From NCBI RefSeq assembly GCF_009882975.1, contig NZ_WTUX01000003.1:12527-63672 (forward strand): a stretch of 51,146 nt of DNA, in the 5' to 3' direction. Positions 32,259 to 41,181 of this stretch are shown piece after piece. Position 1 is the first letter of the stretch. Each line of letters opens with the position of its first letter. This DNA comes from Maritimibacter harenae (GTDB lineage Bacteria; Pseudomonadota; Alphaproteobacteria; Rhodobacterales; Rhodobacteraceae). The notes beneath the pieces are model-generated. The model worked only from the letters and a program-made list of their open reading frames with translations, made no database searches and was not told the origin of the DNA. Position numbers and translations under genes: made by a program.

Positions 32259-33194
32259 ATGAAAACTCTGATTACCGGGGCCTCGGGCCCCTACGGGTCC
32301 AGCGTTGCGCAGGGCCTGATCGATGGTGGCATGCCTGCCGCGAACCTGATCCTGACGACGCGTTCGCCAGAAAAGCTCGCCAATTTCGCGGCTCTCGGTG
32401 CTGACGTGCGGCACGCAGACTTCGATGACCGGGCCAGCCTCGATACCGCCTTTGCAGGTGCCGAGCGGGCGCTCTTTATTTCGACCAATCGCGTAGGCCA
32501 GCGGGAACGTCAGCACGGCAATGCTGTCGCCGCTCTCGCGGCCGCCGGAGTGCGGCATATCGTTTACACGTCCTTCGTCGGGCGTGAGGGGGCGCAATCA
32601 CTCGCCATGGCCGACCACCGAATGACCGAGGCGCTCATTCGCGAGACGGGCATCGAATTCACCTTCATGCGTAATTCGCAATACGCCGACGCCATGCGCG
32701 ATGCCGCAGCACCAGGTGCGGCGCGCTCCGGTCGCTGGATCACAGCCGCGGCGGACGGGCGCATCGCGCTGGTGACCAAGGCCGATTGTATCGCGGCTTG
32801 CGTTGCAGTGATGGGTGGTGAGGGGTTCGAGAACAAGGTCTATCACCTCACCGGGCCGGACCTTTTGAGCTACCGCGACCTTGCCGGATACACCGCGATG
32901 CTGTCGGGGCGCGACATCTCGTACGAGATCGTTGACGAGGAGGGCCTTTACCAGTTCTTCGACAGTCTAGGCATTCCCCGCACGGCGCAGGACGACCTCG
33001 TGGTCGATGGCTTCGGCTGGTGTTCGGAAGACATGGTGTCCTTCGACTTCACCGTTGCGGCCGGCGACTTCGCGATCCTGACCGATGACGTGCAGACGCT
33101 GACGGGCCGTCCGCCCCGTGACGTCAAAAGCTTCTTTGCCGAGCGCGCCGACGTGCTGCGCGGCCTTGCCCAAGAGGCCATGGAGAACACCTGA
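32259..33194 (+). CDS. NmrA-like NAD(P)-binding protein
   Basis: The protein has 311 residues of the atypical SDR/NmrA type. The nucleotide motif is TLITGASGPYGSSVAQGLID at the start, followed by LILTTRSPEKLANF (Arg suggests NADP), RHIVYTSFVG near 95-104 and the family segment EFTFMRNSQYADAM. Relatives include the quinone reductase QorB and redox-sensing NmrA proteins. It may be an NADPH-dependent reductase for a quinone or aromatic ketone produced in module B. ATG 32259 follows GGGAGGA. The LigM-2 gene follows 90 bp later and may be co-transcribed. Confidence 0.85.
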   Translation: MKTLITGASGPYGSSVAQGLIDGGMPAANLILTTRSPEKLANFAALGADVRHADFDDRASLDTAFAGAERALFISTNRVGQRERQHGNAVAALAAAGVRHIVYTSFVGREGAQSLAMADHRMTEALIRETGIEFTFMRNSQYADAMRDAAAPGAARSGRWITAAADGRIALVTKADCIAACVAVMGGEGFENKVYHLTGPDLLSYRDLAGYTAMLSGRDISYEIVDEEGLYQFFDSLGIPRTAQDDLVVDGFGWCSEDMVSFDFTVAAGDFAILTDDVQTLTGRPPRDVKSFFAERADVLRGLAQEAMENT

Positions 33195-33284
33195 CTTCGT
33201 CGCGCCACATGGCCGACACCACACCGCGCCTCCGGGCGTGAACCATGGCGCATGCGCGCCTGTCTCAAATGGGAGGAGACGAGA

Positions 33285-34574
33285 ATGTCCAAGGAAGTTA
33301 TTCAGTTTCTGCGTATGACCCCGCCGGGCTATCATCCCGGTTTTGGCGGCCCGGAATTCACCGATTGGATGGACGAACAGATGTCGTGGAAGACCACCGC
33401 CTACATCGGCGACTGGTCGTTCCTGTGGGATGTCGAACTGTCCGGCCCCGATGCCGAAAAGCTTCTGAAATCCATCTGCACCAACTCGTTCGAGAACTTC
33501 ACCCCCGGCAAGGCGAAGCACGCCATCATGTGCAACGACGCGGGTCAGGTTGCGGGCGAAGGCGTGCTCATGCGCATGTCTGATGACACGTTCCGCACGC
33601 AATCCGCCTCGGCGTTCTGGGCGGCCTATCAGGCCGAGGAAAGCGGGCTCGACGTGAAATGGCGCGAGATCAAGACTTTCCAGCTTCAGGTCTCCGGGCC
33701 CGCAGCACTTTCGATCTGTCAGAAGGTCACGGGCGAGACGCTGGACGACATCAAGTTCATGCATTTCCGCGAGATGAAGATTGCGGGCTGCACCGTCTAT
33801 GCGCTGCGTCAGGGCATGGCGGGCGAGCCGGGGTTCGAGTTCCACGGCGACGAGGCCGATATCGAAACCGTGCGCGCCGCCATTCTTGAGGCGGGCGAAG
33901 AATTCGGCATCCGCCGCCTTGGCCGCCGCACGGCGATGATAAACCACCTCGAAGCAGCCTTTCCGACCGGCGCGTGGCACTACCTGATGGCGCATTTCCT
34001 GCCGCAGGATCAGGGCTTTTTCCCCTTCCTCGGCGCGAATTTCGACACCGGTGGCGTGTTGCCTGTGCTGCGCGGCTCACTCGAGCCCGAGGACGTGAAT
34101 GAAATCCTCTTCACGCCCTATGAGCTTGGCTGGGGCAAGATGGTGAAGTTCGACCATGACTTCAAAGGTCGGGACGCGCTGGAAAAAGCCGTGAACGAAC
34201 CGTCGCGCTGCCGCGTGACGCTGGAGTTCAACAGCGAGGATGTCGTCGACATCTATGCCTCGCTGTTCCAAGAGGGCGAGCACTATGACTACCTCGACAT
34301 CCCGACCCCCCATCGCTGGATGGTCTGGGCGGACGAGGTGCAGAAGGACGGGGCCAAGGTCGGCATCTCCTCCACCCCCGGCTACAGCTACTACTTCCGC
34401 AAAGTGCTCGCCCTCGCTTTCCTCGACGAAACGCAGGCGGGGATCGGCAACGAGGTCGAGATTGTCTGGGGGGCGCCGGGTCATCCGAAGAAGCTGATCC
34501 GCGCCAAAGTCTGCCCTGCGCCCTACAAGCAGGACAACCGCCGTGCCGAGATGAAAACGCTCGAGACCGCCTGA
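33285..34574 (+). CDS. LigM/DesA-like aromatic O-demethylase-family protein (GcvT fold), copy 2
   Basis: The protein has 429 residues. It shows WMDEQMSWKTTAYIGDWSF (about 26-44), SGPDAEKLLKSICTNSFENF, RQGMAGEPGFEFHGDE (about 180-195), RRLGRRTAMINHLEAAFPTG, GWGKMVKFDHDFKGRDALE and GYSYYFRKVLALAF. It is the closest relative of copy 1; long blocks are nearly identical. It differs in the segment after the AAFPTG motif that should line the substrate site, so the two may act on different methyl donors. ATG 33285 sits behind GGGAGGAGACGAG. An aldehyde dehydrogenase pseudogene follows at 34613. Confidence 0.86.
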   Translation: MSKEVIQFLRMTPPGYHPGFGGPEFTDWMDEQMSWKTTAYIGDWSFLWDVELSGPDAEKLLKSICTNSFENFTPGKAKHAIMCNDAGQVAGEGVLMRMSDDTFRTQSASAFWAAYQAEESGLDVKWREIKTFQLQVSGPAALSICQKVTGETLDDIKFMHFREMKIAGCTVYALRQGMAGEPGFEFHGDEADIETVRAAILEAGEEFGIRRLGRRTAMINHLEAAFPTGAWHYLMAHFLPQDQGFFPFLGANFDTGGVLPVLRGSLEPEDVNEILFTPYELGWGKMVKFDHDFKGRDALEKAVNEPSRCRVTLEFNSEDVVDIYASLFQEGEHYDYLDIPTPHRWMVWADEVQKDGAKVGISSTPGYSYYFRKVLALAFLDETQAGIGNEVEIVWGAPGHPKKLIRAKVCPAPYKQDNRRAEMKTLETA

Positions 34575-34612
34575 ACCGACCTCGGCGCCAATGCAGAAGC
34601 GCGAGCAATGAC

Positions 34613-35935
34613 ATGAATGAGCACAGCACTCTTGCTCACATCGATTATGGCGCGTTGGCGTCGGAGCTAGAGGGGGGCGACCCGCCCCCTCTTCATCGGC
34701 GGACGCTTTGTCGAGGCTGCAGACGGCGCAAGCTTCGAGGTTGAAAATCCGGCGACGGGCGAGTTTTTTGCCCGCGCCGCCCAAGGCAGTGCCACGGATA
34801 TCGACCGGGCTCTTCGCGCTGCACGCTGTGCATTCGACGAAGGGCCGTGGCCAAATATGTCCCCCGTCGAGCGCGAGCGGGTGCTGCACCGTCTCGCGGA
34901 TCTGGTTGAGGCGAATGCCGAGCGGCTTGCCGCCGTCGAGACGCTGGACAACGGCATGCCACAGGGGCTTGCCCGCGACGGTGCGCTCCCGATGGGGATC
35001 CAGGCGCTTCGGCACTACGCGGGCTGGCCGACCAAGCTCACCGGCGACACGGTGCCGCTGTCCGCCGAGGGCAAATGGCACGCCTACACCATGCGCGAAC
35101 CCGGGGGTGTCGTGGGCGCGATCTGTGCGTGGAACTTCCCGGTCTCGATGGCCTGTGGCAAGCTCGCCCCTGCACTCGCCGCCGGATGTACCGTCGTCCT
35201 GAAACCCGCCGAACAGACGCCGCTGTCCGCGATCCTTCTGGCCGAGCTTGTCGCCGAGGCGGGTGTGCCTGAAGGCGTGGTGAACATCGTGACCGGCTTC
35301 GGGCGCGAAGCGGGACAGGCGCTTGTGTATCATCCTATGGCCGACAAGATCAGCTTTACGGGCTCGACAGCCACGGGGCGCCATATCCTTGAAACCAAGA
35401 CGAAATCCCTGAAGCGGGTGACGCTGGAGCTTGGCGGCGAGTCGCCCAACATGATCTTCGCCGATGCCGATCTCGAGGCGGCGATCCCTGCTGCCGCGAT
35501 GGCCTTCATCGGTGCGTCCGGACAGGTCTGCGTCGCCCGCTCGCGCCTGTTCATCGAACGCAGCGTGTTCGAAGAGGTCTCGAAAGGCATCGCCGAGTTC
35601 GCCGCCGGGCTGAAAGTCGGCAATGGCGCGGACCCTGAAACGGTCATCGGCCCACTGGTCAGCCAGACACAGTTCGACCGGGTGAAAGGTTTTCTCGATC
35701 TCGGGAGCACAGAAGGCGCACGCAGGCTGGGCGGCGGCACACAAGGTGGCTACTTCGTGAAACCCACAGTGCTCGCCGATGTGGACGGCCAGTCGCGCCT
35801 TATGCGCGAGGAAATCTTCGGCCCCGTGGTGGTTGCGACACCTTTCGATGTGGATGACCTGTCCGCCGCCGCCGCGCTTGCCAATGACACTTTCCGTTCA
35901 CGACCCGCGCACAGCTTCACGGCTGCTGGGTGTCG
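34613..35935 (+). pseudogene. aldehyde dehydrogenase pseudogene A
   Basis: From ATG 34613 the frame reads MNEHSTLAHIDYGALASELE. Around 34675-34695, in a G/C-rich run, homology moves to another frame (PLFIGGRFVEAADGASF onward). It then continues without break through the Glu motif LELGGESPN and Cys motif GASGQVCVARSRL to EEIFGPVVVATPFDVDD. Near 35890, after AAALANDT, similarity stops and roughly the last 90 residues are missing; unrelated sequence follows. The frameshift plus lost C-terminus, which forms part of the oligomer and active site, make it non-functional. The catalytic residues are still intact, so decay is fairly recent. It lies directly after LigM-2 and was probably part of that operon. 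Confidence 0.85.
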
Positions 35936-35985
35936 CGGGCGGAGTTCGACATGAGAAAGAGCGTCGCAGCAGGCGCAGGAGGAAA

Positions 35986-36990
35986 ATGACCATGGACGCG
36001 GATCTTCTTATCGGTGGCGCGGGGCAATCCGCGCAGTCGGGCCTGACGTTCGACAGGGCCAATCCGGTTTCGGGCGCGGCGGTCACGGTGGCCGCTGCCG
36101 CCCGTCGCGAGGATGTTGAGCGCGTCGTGAGCGCCGCGGAGGAGGCGTTCGCGACGTGCGCCACAGCAGCCCGGGGGACCGGCGTTCGATCTTCACCAAG
36201 GCGGCCGCACTGATGCGCGCGCGCAACGATGAGTTTATCGCCGTCGGGATGGCCGAGACCGGAGCGACGGCGCCGTGGCTCGGGTTCAAAGTGGAGACGG
36301 CGGCCCAGTTCTTCGAGGAGGCGACGGCCTGCTTGACCTTCCTCACTGGTGAGACGTTTCCGGTGAACAAGCCGGGCACCTACGCCATCGGGTGTCGCGA
36401 ACCGGTCGGCGTGCTCGTCGGCATGGCGACGTGGAATGCGTCGGTCATACTCGCCGCCCGCGCCGTGGCCGTGCCCATTGCCTGCGGCAACACCATGGTC
36501 CTGAATTCCTCCGAGGGCTGCCCCAGACTGCACCATATGGTTGCGCAGGTTCTGGTCGATGCCGACTTGCCCGATGGCGTGATCAACTTGGTCAGTCGCG
36601 CGCGCGAAGATGCTTCTGATGTGGTGAGCGCCCTCATCGAGCACCCCTCGGTGCGCCGCATAAACTTCACCGGCTCCACACATGTGGGTGTTATCGCCGA
36701 AACCGAGGCGCGAGACGGATCACGCAATCTCACTCGCCAATCAGAGCGAGTTCGGCCTCGCCGCCTCGGTCTATGGCAGCGACGTCGGGCGGGCGATGCA
36801 GATCGCGCGCCAGATTGACGCTGGGATGTGCCGGATCAACGGACCAACCGTCTACGATGGGCCGCAGTTGCCCTTTGGAGGCGTGAAATCGAGCGGCTAT
36901 GGCCGCTTTGGTTGACGCCGTGGGATCGAAGAGATCACGGAACTGCGGCTCGTGACCGTCGAGGACCCGCAACAGCACTTTCCGTTCTAG
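35986..36990 (+). pseudogene. aldehyde dehydrogenase pseudogene B (vanillin-dehydrogenase-like)
   Basis: The start MTMDADLLIGG (ATG 35986 behind AGGAGGAAA) shifts frame near 36165-36185 to read SIFTKAAALMRARNDEFIAV and onward to INFTGSTHVGVIAETEA. Near 36700 an internal deletion joins this to the C-terminal part (HAISLANQSEFGLAASVYGS), removing the Glu and Cys catalytic motifs. A TGA at 36913 then interrupts the last exchange (GRFG, stop, RRGIEEITELRLVTVEDPQQ) before the original TAG at 36988. NGPTVYDGPQLPFGGVKSSG is typical of the vanillin and salicylaldehyde dehydrogenase branch. Three independent lesions make this a dead gene, and an older one than pseudogene A. Confidence 0.85.
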
Positions 36991-37005
36991 GCCGGTCTGC
37001 CGGGC

Positions 37006-37806
37006 CTATTCACCCGACAGCAATAGGGAGAAGAATTGGGCGGCGGTGGATATGCCAAGTTTGCGAAATGCTCTTTGCCGGAACGTCCTGATCGTCGTGA
37101 AGGCGAGACCGGTCTCCTGAGCGATAGCAGCCGAGGACAGGCCCGCGGCGATCAGGTCACAGACCTCTGCCTCGCGCTCGGACAGATCTGCGAAGCCCGG
37201 AATTCCCTTGCGTTTGAGGGAAAGCACGCGTTGTCGACGTGGCATTGCCTGGTGTGGCGTCAGAGCGGGTAGCTTGTGCCGCACCATGACCAATTCAAGT
37301 AGGAGCGGCATCACCGCCTCAAGCCGTGACTCTTCGGCGTCCAAGATGGGTCCATCCTCGCCCGAGCGAAAGAAACTGACGAGGTAGCTTCCGTCATCCC
37401 GATAACGAAGACAGGTTACGCGCTCGACGAAGTTCTGTTGTTGGTACATGCGCCAGCGCGGATCGGCCGGGGTAAGCTTGGTCCGCAGGAACCGCAGATC
37501 GCTCCCGCTGGATACCGCCGCGTCCAGCATCCTCCGATAATCGGGAGCATGGCCAGTTGTCGAAAGCGCTTGTTGAACGTTGTTACGCATGACGTATTCG
37601 CTCCCCTCTGTTTCCAACAATGTCAGGATGGGGCGGTCGATATCGTTGCCCGGCAGGATGAAGACGCAGACCGTTCGGAAACGGCAGGCGAGGGACGCCA
37701 CCTCGAGCAGTTTACGGCCATACTCTACCGTTTCGATCCGCGCGAGCGCTCCAGCCACCGAGCGCGCCAGATCGGACATTTCCGCCGCTTGTATTTCGCT
37801 TGCCAA
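37006..37806 (-). CDS. LuxR-type HTH transcriptional regulator
   Basis: The protein has 266 residues. The C-terminal GerE/LuxR domain (DLSEREAEVCDLIAAGLSSA, then AIAQETGLAFTTIRTFRQRA, about 206-250) is clear. The N-terminal 190 residues are not recognised and lack the autoinducer-domain signature residues, so this is not a typical quorum sensor. They may form a GAF/PAS-like sensor. Start is TTG 37806 because AGGAGG lies at ideal distance; an internal ATG at 37776 is an alternative. It is divergent from LigM-3 across 232 bp that contain an inverted repeat at 37978-37998, so it probably regulates module C. Confidence 0.85.
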   Translation of the reverse strand: MASEIQAAEMSDLARSVAGALARIETVEYGRKLLEVASLACRFRTVCVFILPGNDIDRPILTLLETEGSEYVMRNNVQQALSTTGHAPDYRRMLDAAVSSGSDLRFLRTKLTPADPRWRMYQQQNFVERVTCLRYRDDGSYLVSFFRSGEDGPILDAEESRLEAVMPLLLELVMVRHKLPALTPHQAMPRRQRVLSLKRKGIPGFADLSEREAEVCDLIAAGLSSAAIAQETGLAFTTIRTFRQRAFRKLGISTAAQFFSLLLSGE

Positions 37807-37977
37807 GTCGGCCTCCTGGTCACTGCAGATTTGTCCTCTATTTGTATTACAGACAGCATGCCCGCGCTAGGAATATGGTCGGGGTGCACCTGCGCCGAAA
37901 ATGGCGCGGATAGCCTGACGATCCGGTAGAGCCCCGGCAGGCGATGCAGAAAACTAGCGAATGTCCCGGAAGAGGGC

Positions 37978-37998
37978 GGTTGGCATGGCGTGCCAGCC
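37978..37998. promoter_or_regulatory. candidate LuxR-type operator
   Basis: GGTTGGCA-TGGCG-TGCCAGCC is an inverted repeat with 7 of 8 positions matching, 41 nt before LigM-3. Its size and position suit a LuxR-family dimer, but binding is inferred only. Confidence 0.45.
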
Positions 37999-38038
37999 GA
38001 CGAGACAAGTGTGTTCGCATGAGGGAGGAATAAACAAG

Positions 38039-39364
38039 ATGGCAACGTCGCCATTCGCACAGGCTGTGGCTTTTGACTATGACCCAGGCCACGGCCTGCA
38101 CATGATTTCCGGCGCGTTCGTGCGGCCTTGGGAGTTCGCGGGCTGGAAGTCCGAAAGCCTGTCGTGGAAACGCGGTTGCTACATCCATGCAGGTCTGTCC
38201 GGCGAAGGAGCGCGGCTGCGCTATCACGGTCCGCAAGCGGCGGAATTTCTTGCCTCGATCTGCACGAATAGCATGGCGACCTTCCGGGTCGGGCGAGCCA
38301 AGCATGTCGTGATGTGCACCAGCGACGGCCTGATCGCCGCGCACGGCATCTTGCAAAGGTTGGCTGAAGACGATTTCAGGCTGTTTGCATCGGGTCCCTG
38401 GGCCGCTTTCCAACATTCGAAGACGGCTTTCGACGTGCAGCAAACCATCGAAACGCCGTTCCTATTTCAAGTGGCCGGTCCGAAATCGCTCGACGTGTTG
38501 AACGATGTGAGCGGGGACGATCTGGGTGACATCGGCTTCTTGCGGTTCCGGGACACGACAATCGCGGGACACCGGGTTCAGGTCATGCGCGCGGGCATGG
38601 CCGGGACGCTCGCCTATGAGCTTCACGGACCCATCGAAGCTGGTCCTGAGATCTTTCGCAGGGTCGTCGCGGCAGGCGAACCCCACGGCATTCAACGCCT
38701 CGGATGGAAGACCTACCCGGTCAACCACGTTGAAGGCGGCTTTCCGCAGGCGACATGGACTTTTGCATCCGCTGCGCCAGAAGAACCGGGGTTCCTTGAC
38801 TACGTCTCCGGGTCGCAGGGCACGCGTTGGCGCGACCCCGCCGTGTCGGGAAGCGCGGATCACGCGGACATGCGCGCCAGATACCGCACGCCGAGCGAGG
38901 TCGGATGGGAAAACTCCGTCCGCTTCGACCACGATTTCCTTGGCCGGGCGGCAGTCGAGCTCGATCTGGCAGATGCAAGGCGCACCATCGTCACGCTCGA
39001 ATGGAATCCACAGGATATTATCGACATCTACGCCTCTCTGTTCGAAGAGGGCGAAGAGTACGAATATGTAGAATTGCCAAGCTCACCTCACTTTCGGCTG
39101 GCGCTAGCGCATGCCGACCGCGTTCTCGTCGGCGGTCGTGATGTCGGCGTCGCCTCCGGCCTCGCCTACAGCTATTGGTATCGCAAAATGCTGTCGCACT
39201 GCACGATCGACCGCGCCTGTGCCGAGATCGGGACCGATGTGACGGTTCTGTGGGGGAATCCGGGCGGTCGGATCAAGGAGGTCCGCGCCCGCGTCGCCCG
39301 CTTCCCATACCTCGATAAAGACAGAAATCAGTCTGTTCAAACCGCGTCGGACGGCGCTCGCTAA
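38039..39364 (+). CDS. LigM/DesA-like demethylase-family protein (GcvT fold), copy 3, divergent
   Basis: The protein has 441 residues. The family framework is kept (ESLSWKRGCYIHAGLSG, FLASICTNSMATF, MRAGMAGTLAYELHGPIEAG, WENSVRFDHDFLGRAA, LAYSYWYRKMLSHCTID). The active-site blocks differ, however: copies 1 and 2 have RRTAMINHLEAAFPTG where this has WKTYPVNHVEGGFPQA, and LAYE replaces GFEF. It is therefore the most divergent of the four and likely has a different methyl donor. ATG 38039 follows GAGGGAGGAA. It begins the operon LigM-3, NTF2-like copy 4, TRAP system 2. Confidence 0.83.
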   Translation: MATSPFAQAVAFDYDPGHGLHMISGAFVRPWEFAGWKSESLSWKRGCYIHAGLSGEGARLRYHGPQAAEFLASICTNSMATFRVGRAKHVVMCTSDGLIAAHGILQRLAEDDFRLFASGPWAAFQHSKTAFDVQQTIETPFLFQVAGPKSLDVLNDVSGDDLGDIGFLRFRDTTIAGHRVQVMRAGMAGTLAYELHGPIEAGPEIFRRVVAAGEPHGIQRLGWKTYPVNHVEGGFPQATWTFASAAPEEPGFLDYVSGSQGTRWRDPAVSGSADHADMRARYRTPSEVGWENSVRFDHDFLGRAAVELDLADARRTIVTLEWNPQDIIDIYASLFEEGEEYEYVELPSSPHFRLALAHADRVLVGGRDVGVASGLAYSYWYRKMLSHCTIDRACAEIGTDVTVLWGNPGGRIKEVRARVARFPYLDKDRNQSVQTASDGAR

Positions 39365-39387
39365 AAATTACGCACAGGAGGAGAGAC

Positions 39388-40038
39388 ATGGACAACGAAC
39401 TGGAAGCTCTGAAGCGGGAGGTCGCTGAACTGCGCGACACGACGAACGACTTGATGCGCTTGAAGGATCACAACGAGATCTGCGAACTGACGTCTTACTA
39501 CACGCACATTTATCACATGCTGAAGAACGAGGAGTGCCCAGAGCTGTGGGCGCAGAAGGTCGATGATGTGAGCATCGAGATCTTCGACGGTGGTGTTTAC
39601 GAGGGCATCGAGCAGGTTCGGGCCTTCTTCAAGGCCATGTCCAACAACATCGTTCGTCCCGGCTGGATGCAGCAACACCTCGCCCTGAACCCCGTCGTCA
39701 AGATCAGCGAAGATCGGCAGCGTGCCAAGGGCCTGTTCCATTCGCCAGGTATCGTCAGCCGCTTCCGTAAGGAGAAACTGACCGCATACTGGAACTGGTG
39801 CAAGTACGACATCAGTTATGTCCGCGAAGACGATGCCTGGAAATTCCACAAGCTTCGTGCCCGCCTGACTTTCCAGTCGCCCTACCACAAAGGCTGGGTG
39901 AAGGAGCCCGTGGCGTCAAGCTCGGCGGGTTTCTCGGGGATAACGCCGACCCACCCGACCACGTATCACATGCCGTACAACCCGTACCGCATCAATGTGT
40001 TCGAGCCGTCACCGCCCATGCAAGAGGACGTCGAATAG
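39388..40038 (+). CDS. NTF2-like/SnoaL-like protein, copy 4
   Basis: The protein has 216 residues. An N-terminal coiled helix (LEALKREVAELRDTTNDLMR) leads to a SnoaL-like fold with ICELTSYYTHIYHMLKNEEC, SIEIFDGGVYEGIEQVRAFF and DAWKFHKLRARLTFQSPYHK, then a proline/tyrosine-rich tail. It is a distant paralogue of copies 1 and 3, sharing the helix, the SIEI strand and the tail type. It directly follows LigM-3 (23 bp, AGGAGGAGAG ribosome site). A NTF2-like partner beside a demethylase or oxidoreductase is the recurring theme of this island. Enzyme or binding role is not resolved. Confidence 0.8.
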   Translation: MDNELEALKREVAELRDTTNDLMRLKDHNEICELTSYYTHIYHMLKNEECPELWAQKVDDVSIEIFDGGVYEGIEQVRAFFKAMSNNIVRPGWMQQHLALNPVVKISEDRQRAKGLFHSPGIVSRFRKEKLTAYWNWCKYDISYVREDDAWKFHKLRARLTFQSPYHKGWVKEPVASSSAGFSGITPTHPTTYHMPYNPYRINVFEPSPPMQEDVE

Positions 40039-40094
40039 GTTCGAACCGATCGGGGCGGCAGCCTGGCCGTCCCACAACTTGGAGGAGGAAAAGA

Positions 40095-41132
40095 ATGAAT
40101 ACGAATAGTCTGAAAGGAATTCTGGGCGGGGCTACGGCTCTCGTGCTTTCGCTCAACGGCGCCGCACACGCGACCGATATGACCATGTCGACGTGGCTGC
40201 CGCCGGCCCACATTCTGAGTACCGAGCTAGAAGGATGGGCCGCCAGCCTGGAGGAGGCGAGCGACGGCTCGCTAAACGTCGACATCTATCCGTCTCAGCA
40301 ACTTGGCGCTGCGCCTGACCATTACGACATGGCCCGCGATGGTATTGTCGACATGGCTTTGGTCTCTCCGGCTTACAATGCGGGCCGGTTCCCGATCTTC
40401 GCCTATGTCGAGATCCCGTTCAGCTTCGGCAACAGCACCACCGGCACACGCGCCTTTCACGAATGGTTTCTGGACTATGCCGGCGCAGAAATGGGCGATG
40501 TAAAAGTGTGCCTCATCACGCTTCATGCCCCAGGCCTGATGCATTTCGCCAAGGAGGGGGTGGAGACTCCAGAGGACCTGTCGGGTTTGCGTATGCGCCC
40601 GGCCGGGCCGACTGTCGCAGAATGGCTCACGCAGCAGGGCGCGAATATCGTTCCCTCGTCGCTGCCGGAAGTTCGGGAACTCGCAGATCGGAATGTCATC
40701 GACGGGACGACGCTGCCGTGGGACATGGCCGACTTCGGTATTCACGAGGCGCTGAGCTTCCACCTCGACATGCCGATGTATGTCGGCGCTCAGGTACATG
40801 TGATCAATCCGAGCTTCTACGACAGCCTGTCCGACGACGAAAGGGCAGCGGTCGACAGCCATTGCACGCCGGAGTGGTCCGAGCGGATTTCGACCGCTTG
40901 GTTCGACGAAGCGGAACGGTTCCGCGTTCAACTATCTGAAGATGACTCGCAGACGATCTACGCCATTTCGGCGGATCAGAAGGCCGCGTGGCGTGCCACG
41001 TCCGATCCGGTGCGCGATGCCGGATACGCGGCAGTTAGCGCGAAGTATGCCGACATAGACGGCGCTGAGATTGGCGCGATGCTCCAGGAAAAACTGGAGG
41101 CTGCCGGCGCGGCCTATGACAGTGTCGAGTGA
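40095..41132 (+). CDS. TRAP substrate-binding protein (DctP-like), system 2
   Basis: The protein has 345 residues. A signal peptide ends near NGAAHA/TDMTMS (residues about 26-27). The DctP fold shows MSTWLPPAHILSTELEGWAA, VETPEDLSGLRMRPAGPTVA with the ligand-contacting Arg, and PSSLPEVRELADRNVIDGTT. It binds the module C substrate in the periplasm. ATG 40095 has GGAGGAGG ahead. Unlike system 1, the binding protein comes first in the operon, and a perfect hairpin separates it from DctQ, which usually raises its expression over the membrane subunits. Confidence 0.93.
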   Translation: MNTNSLKGILGGATALVLSLNGAAHATDMTMSTWLPPAHILSTELEGWAASLEEASDGSLNVDIYPSQQLGAAPDHYDMARDGIVDMALVSPAYNAGRFPIFAYVEIPFSFGNSTTGTRAFHEWFLDYAGAEMGDVKVCLITLHAPGLMHFAKEGVETPEDLSGLRMRPAGPTVAEWLTQQGANIVPSSLPEVRELADRNVIDGTTLPWDMADFGIHEALSFHLDMPMYVGAQVHVINPSFYDSLSDDERAAVDSHCTPEWSERISTAWFDEAERFRVQLSEDDSQTIYAISADQKAAWRATSDPVRDAGYAAVSAKYADIDGAEIGAMLQEKLEAAGAAYDSVE

Positions 41133-41140
41133 AAAGTGCA

Positions 41141-41164
41141 CGGACCCGGCCTATGCCGGGTCCG
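41141..41164 (+). other. intercistronic hairpin after DctP 2
   Basis: CGGACCCGGC-CTAT-GCCGGGTCCG forms a perfect 10-bp stem with a 4-base loop, 17 nt before the DctQ start and with no T-run. It probably stabilises the upstream mRNA or partly terminates it, giving excess binding protein. Confidence 0.75.
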
Positions 41165-41181
41165 CCTGATTGGAGGATGTC

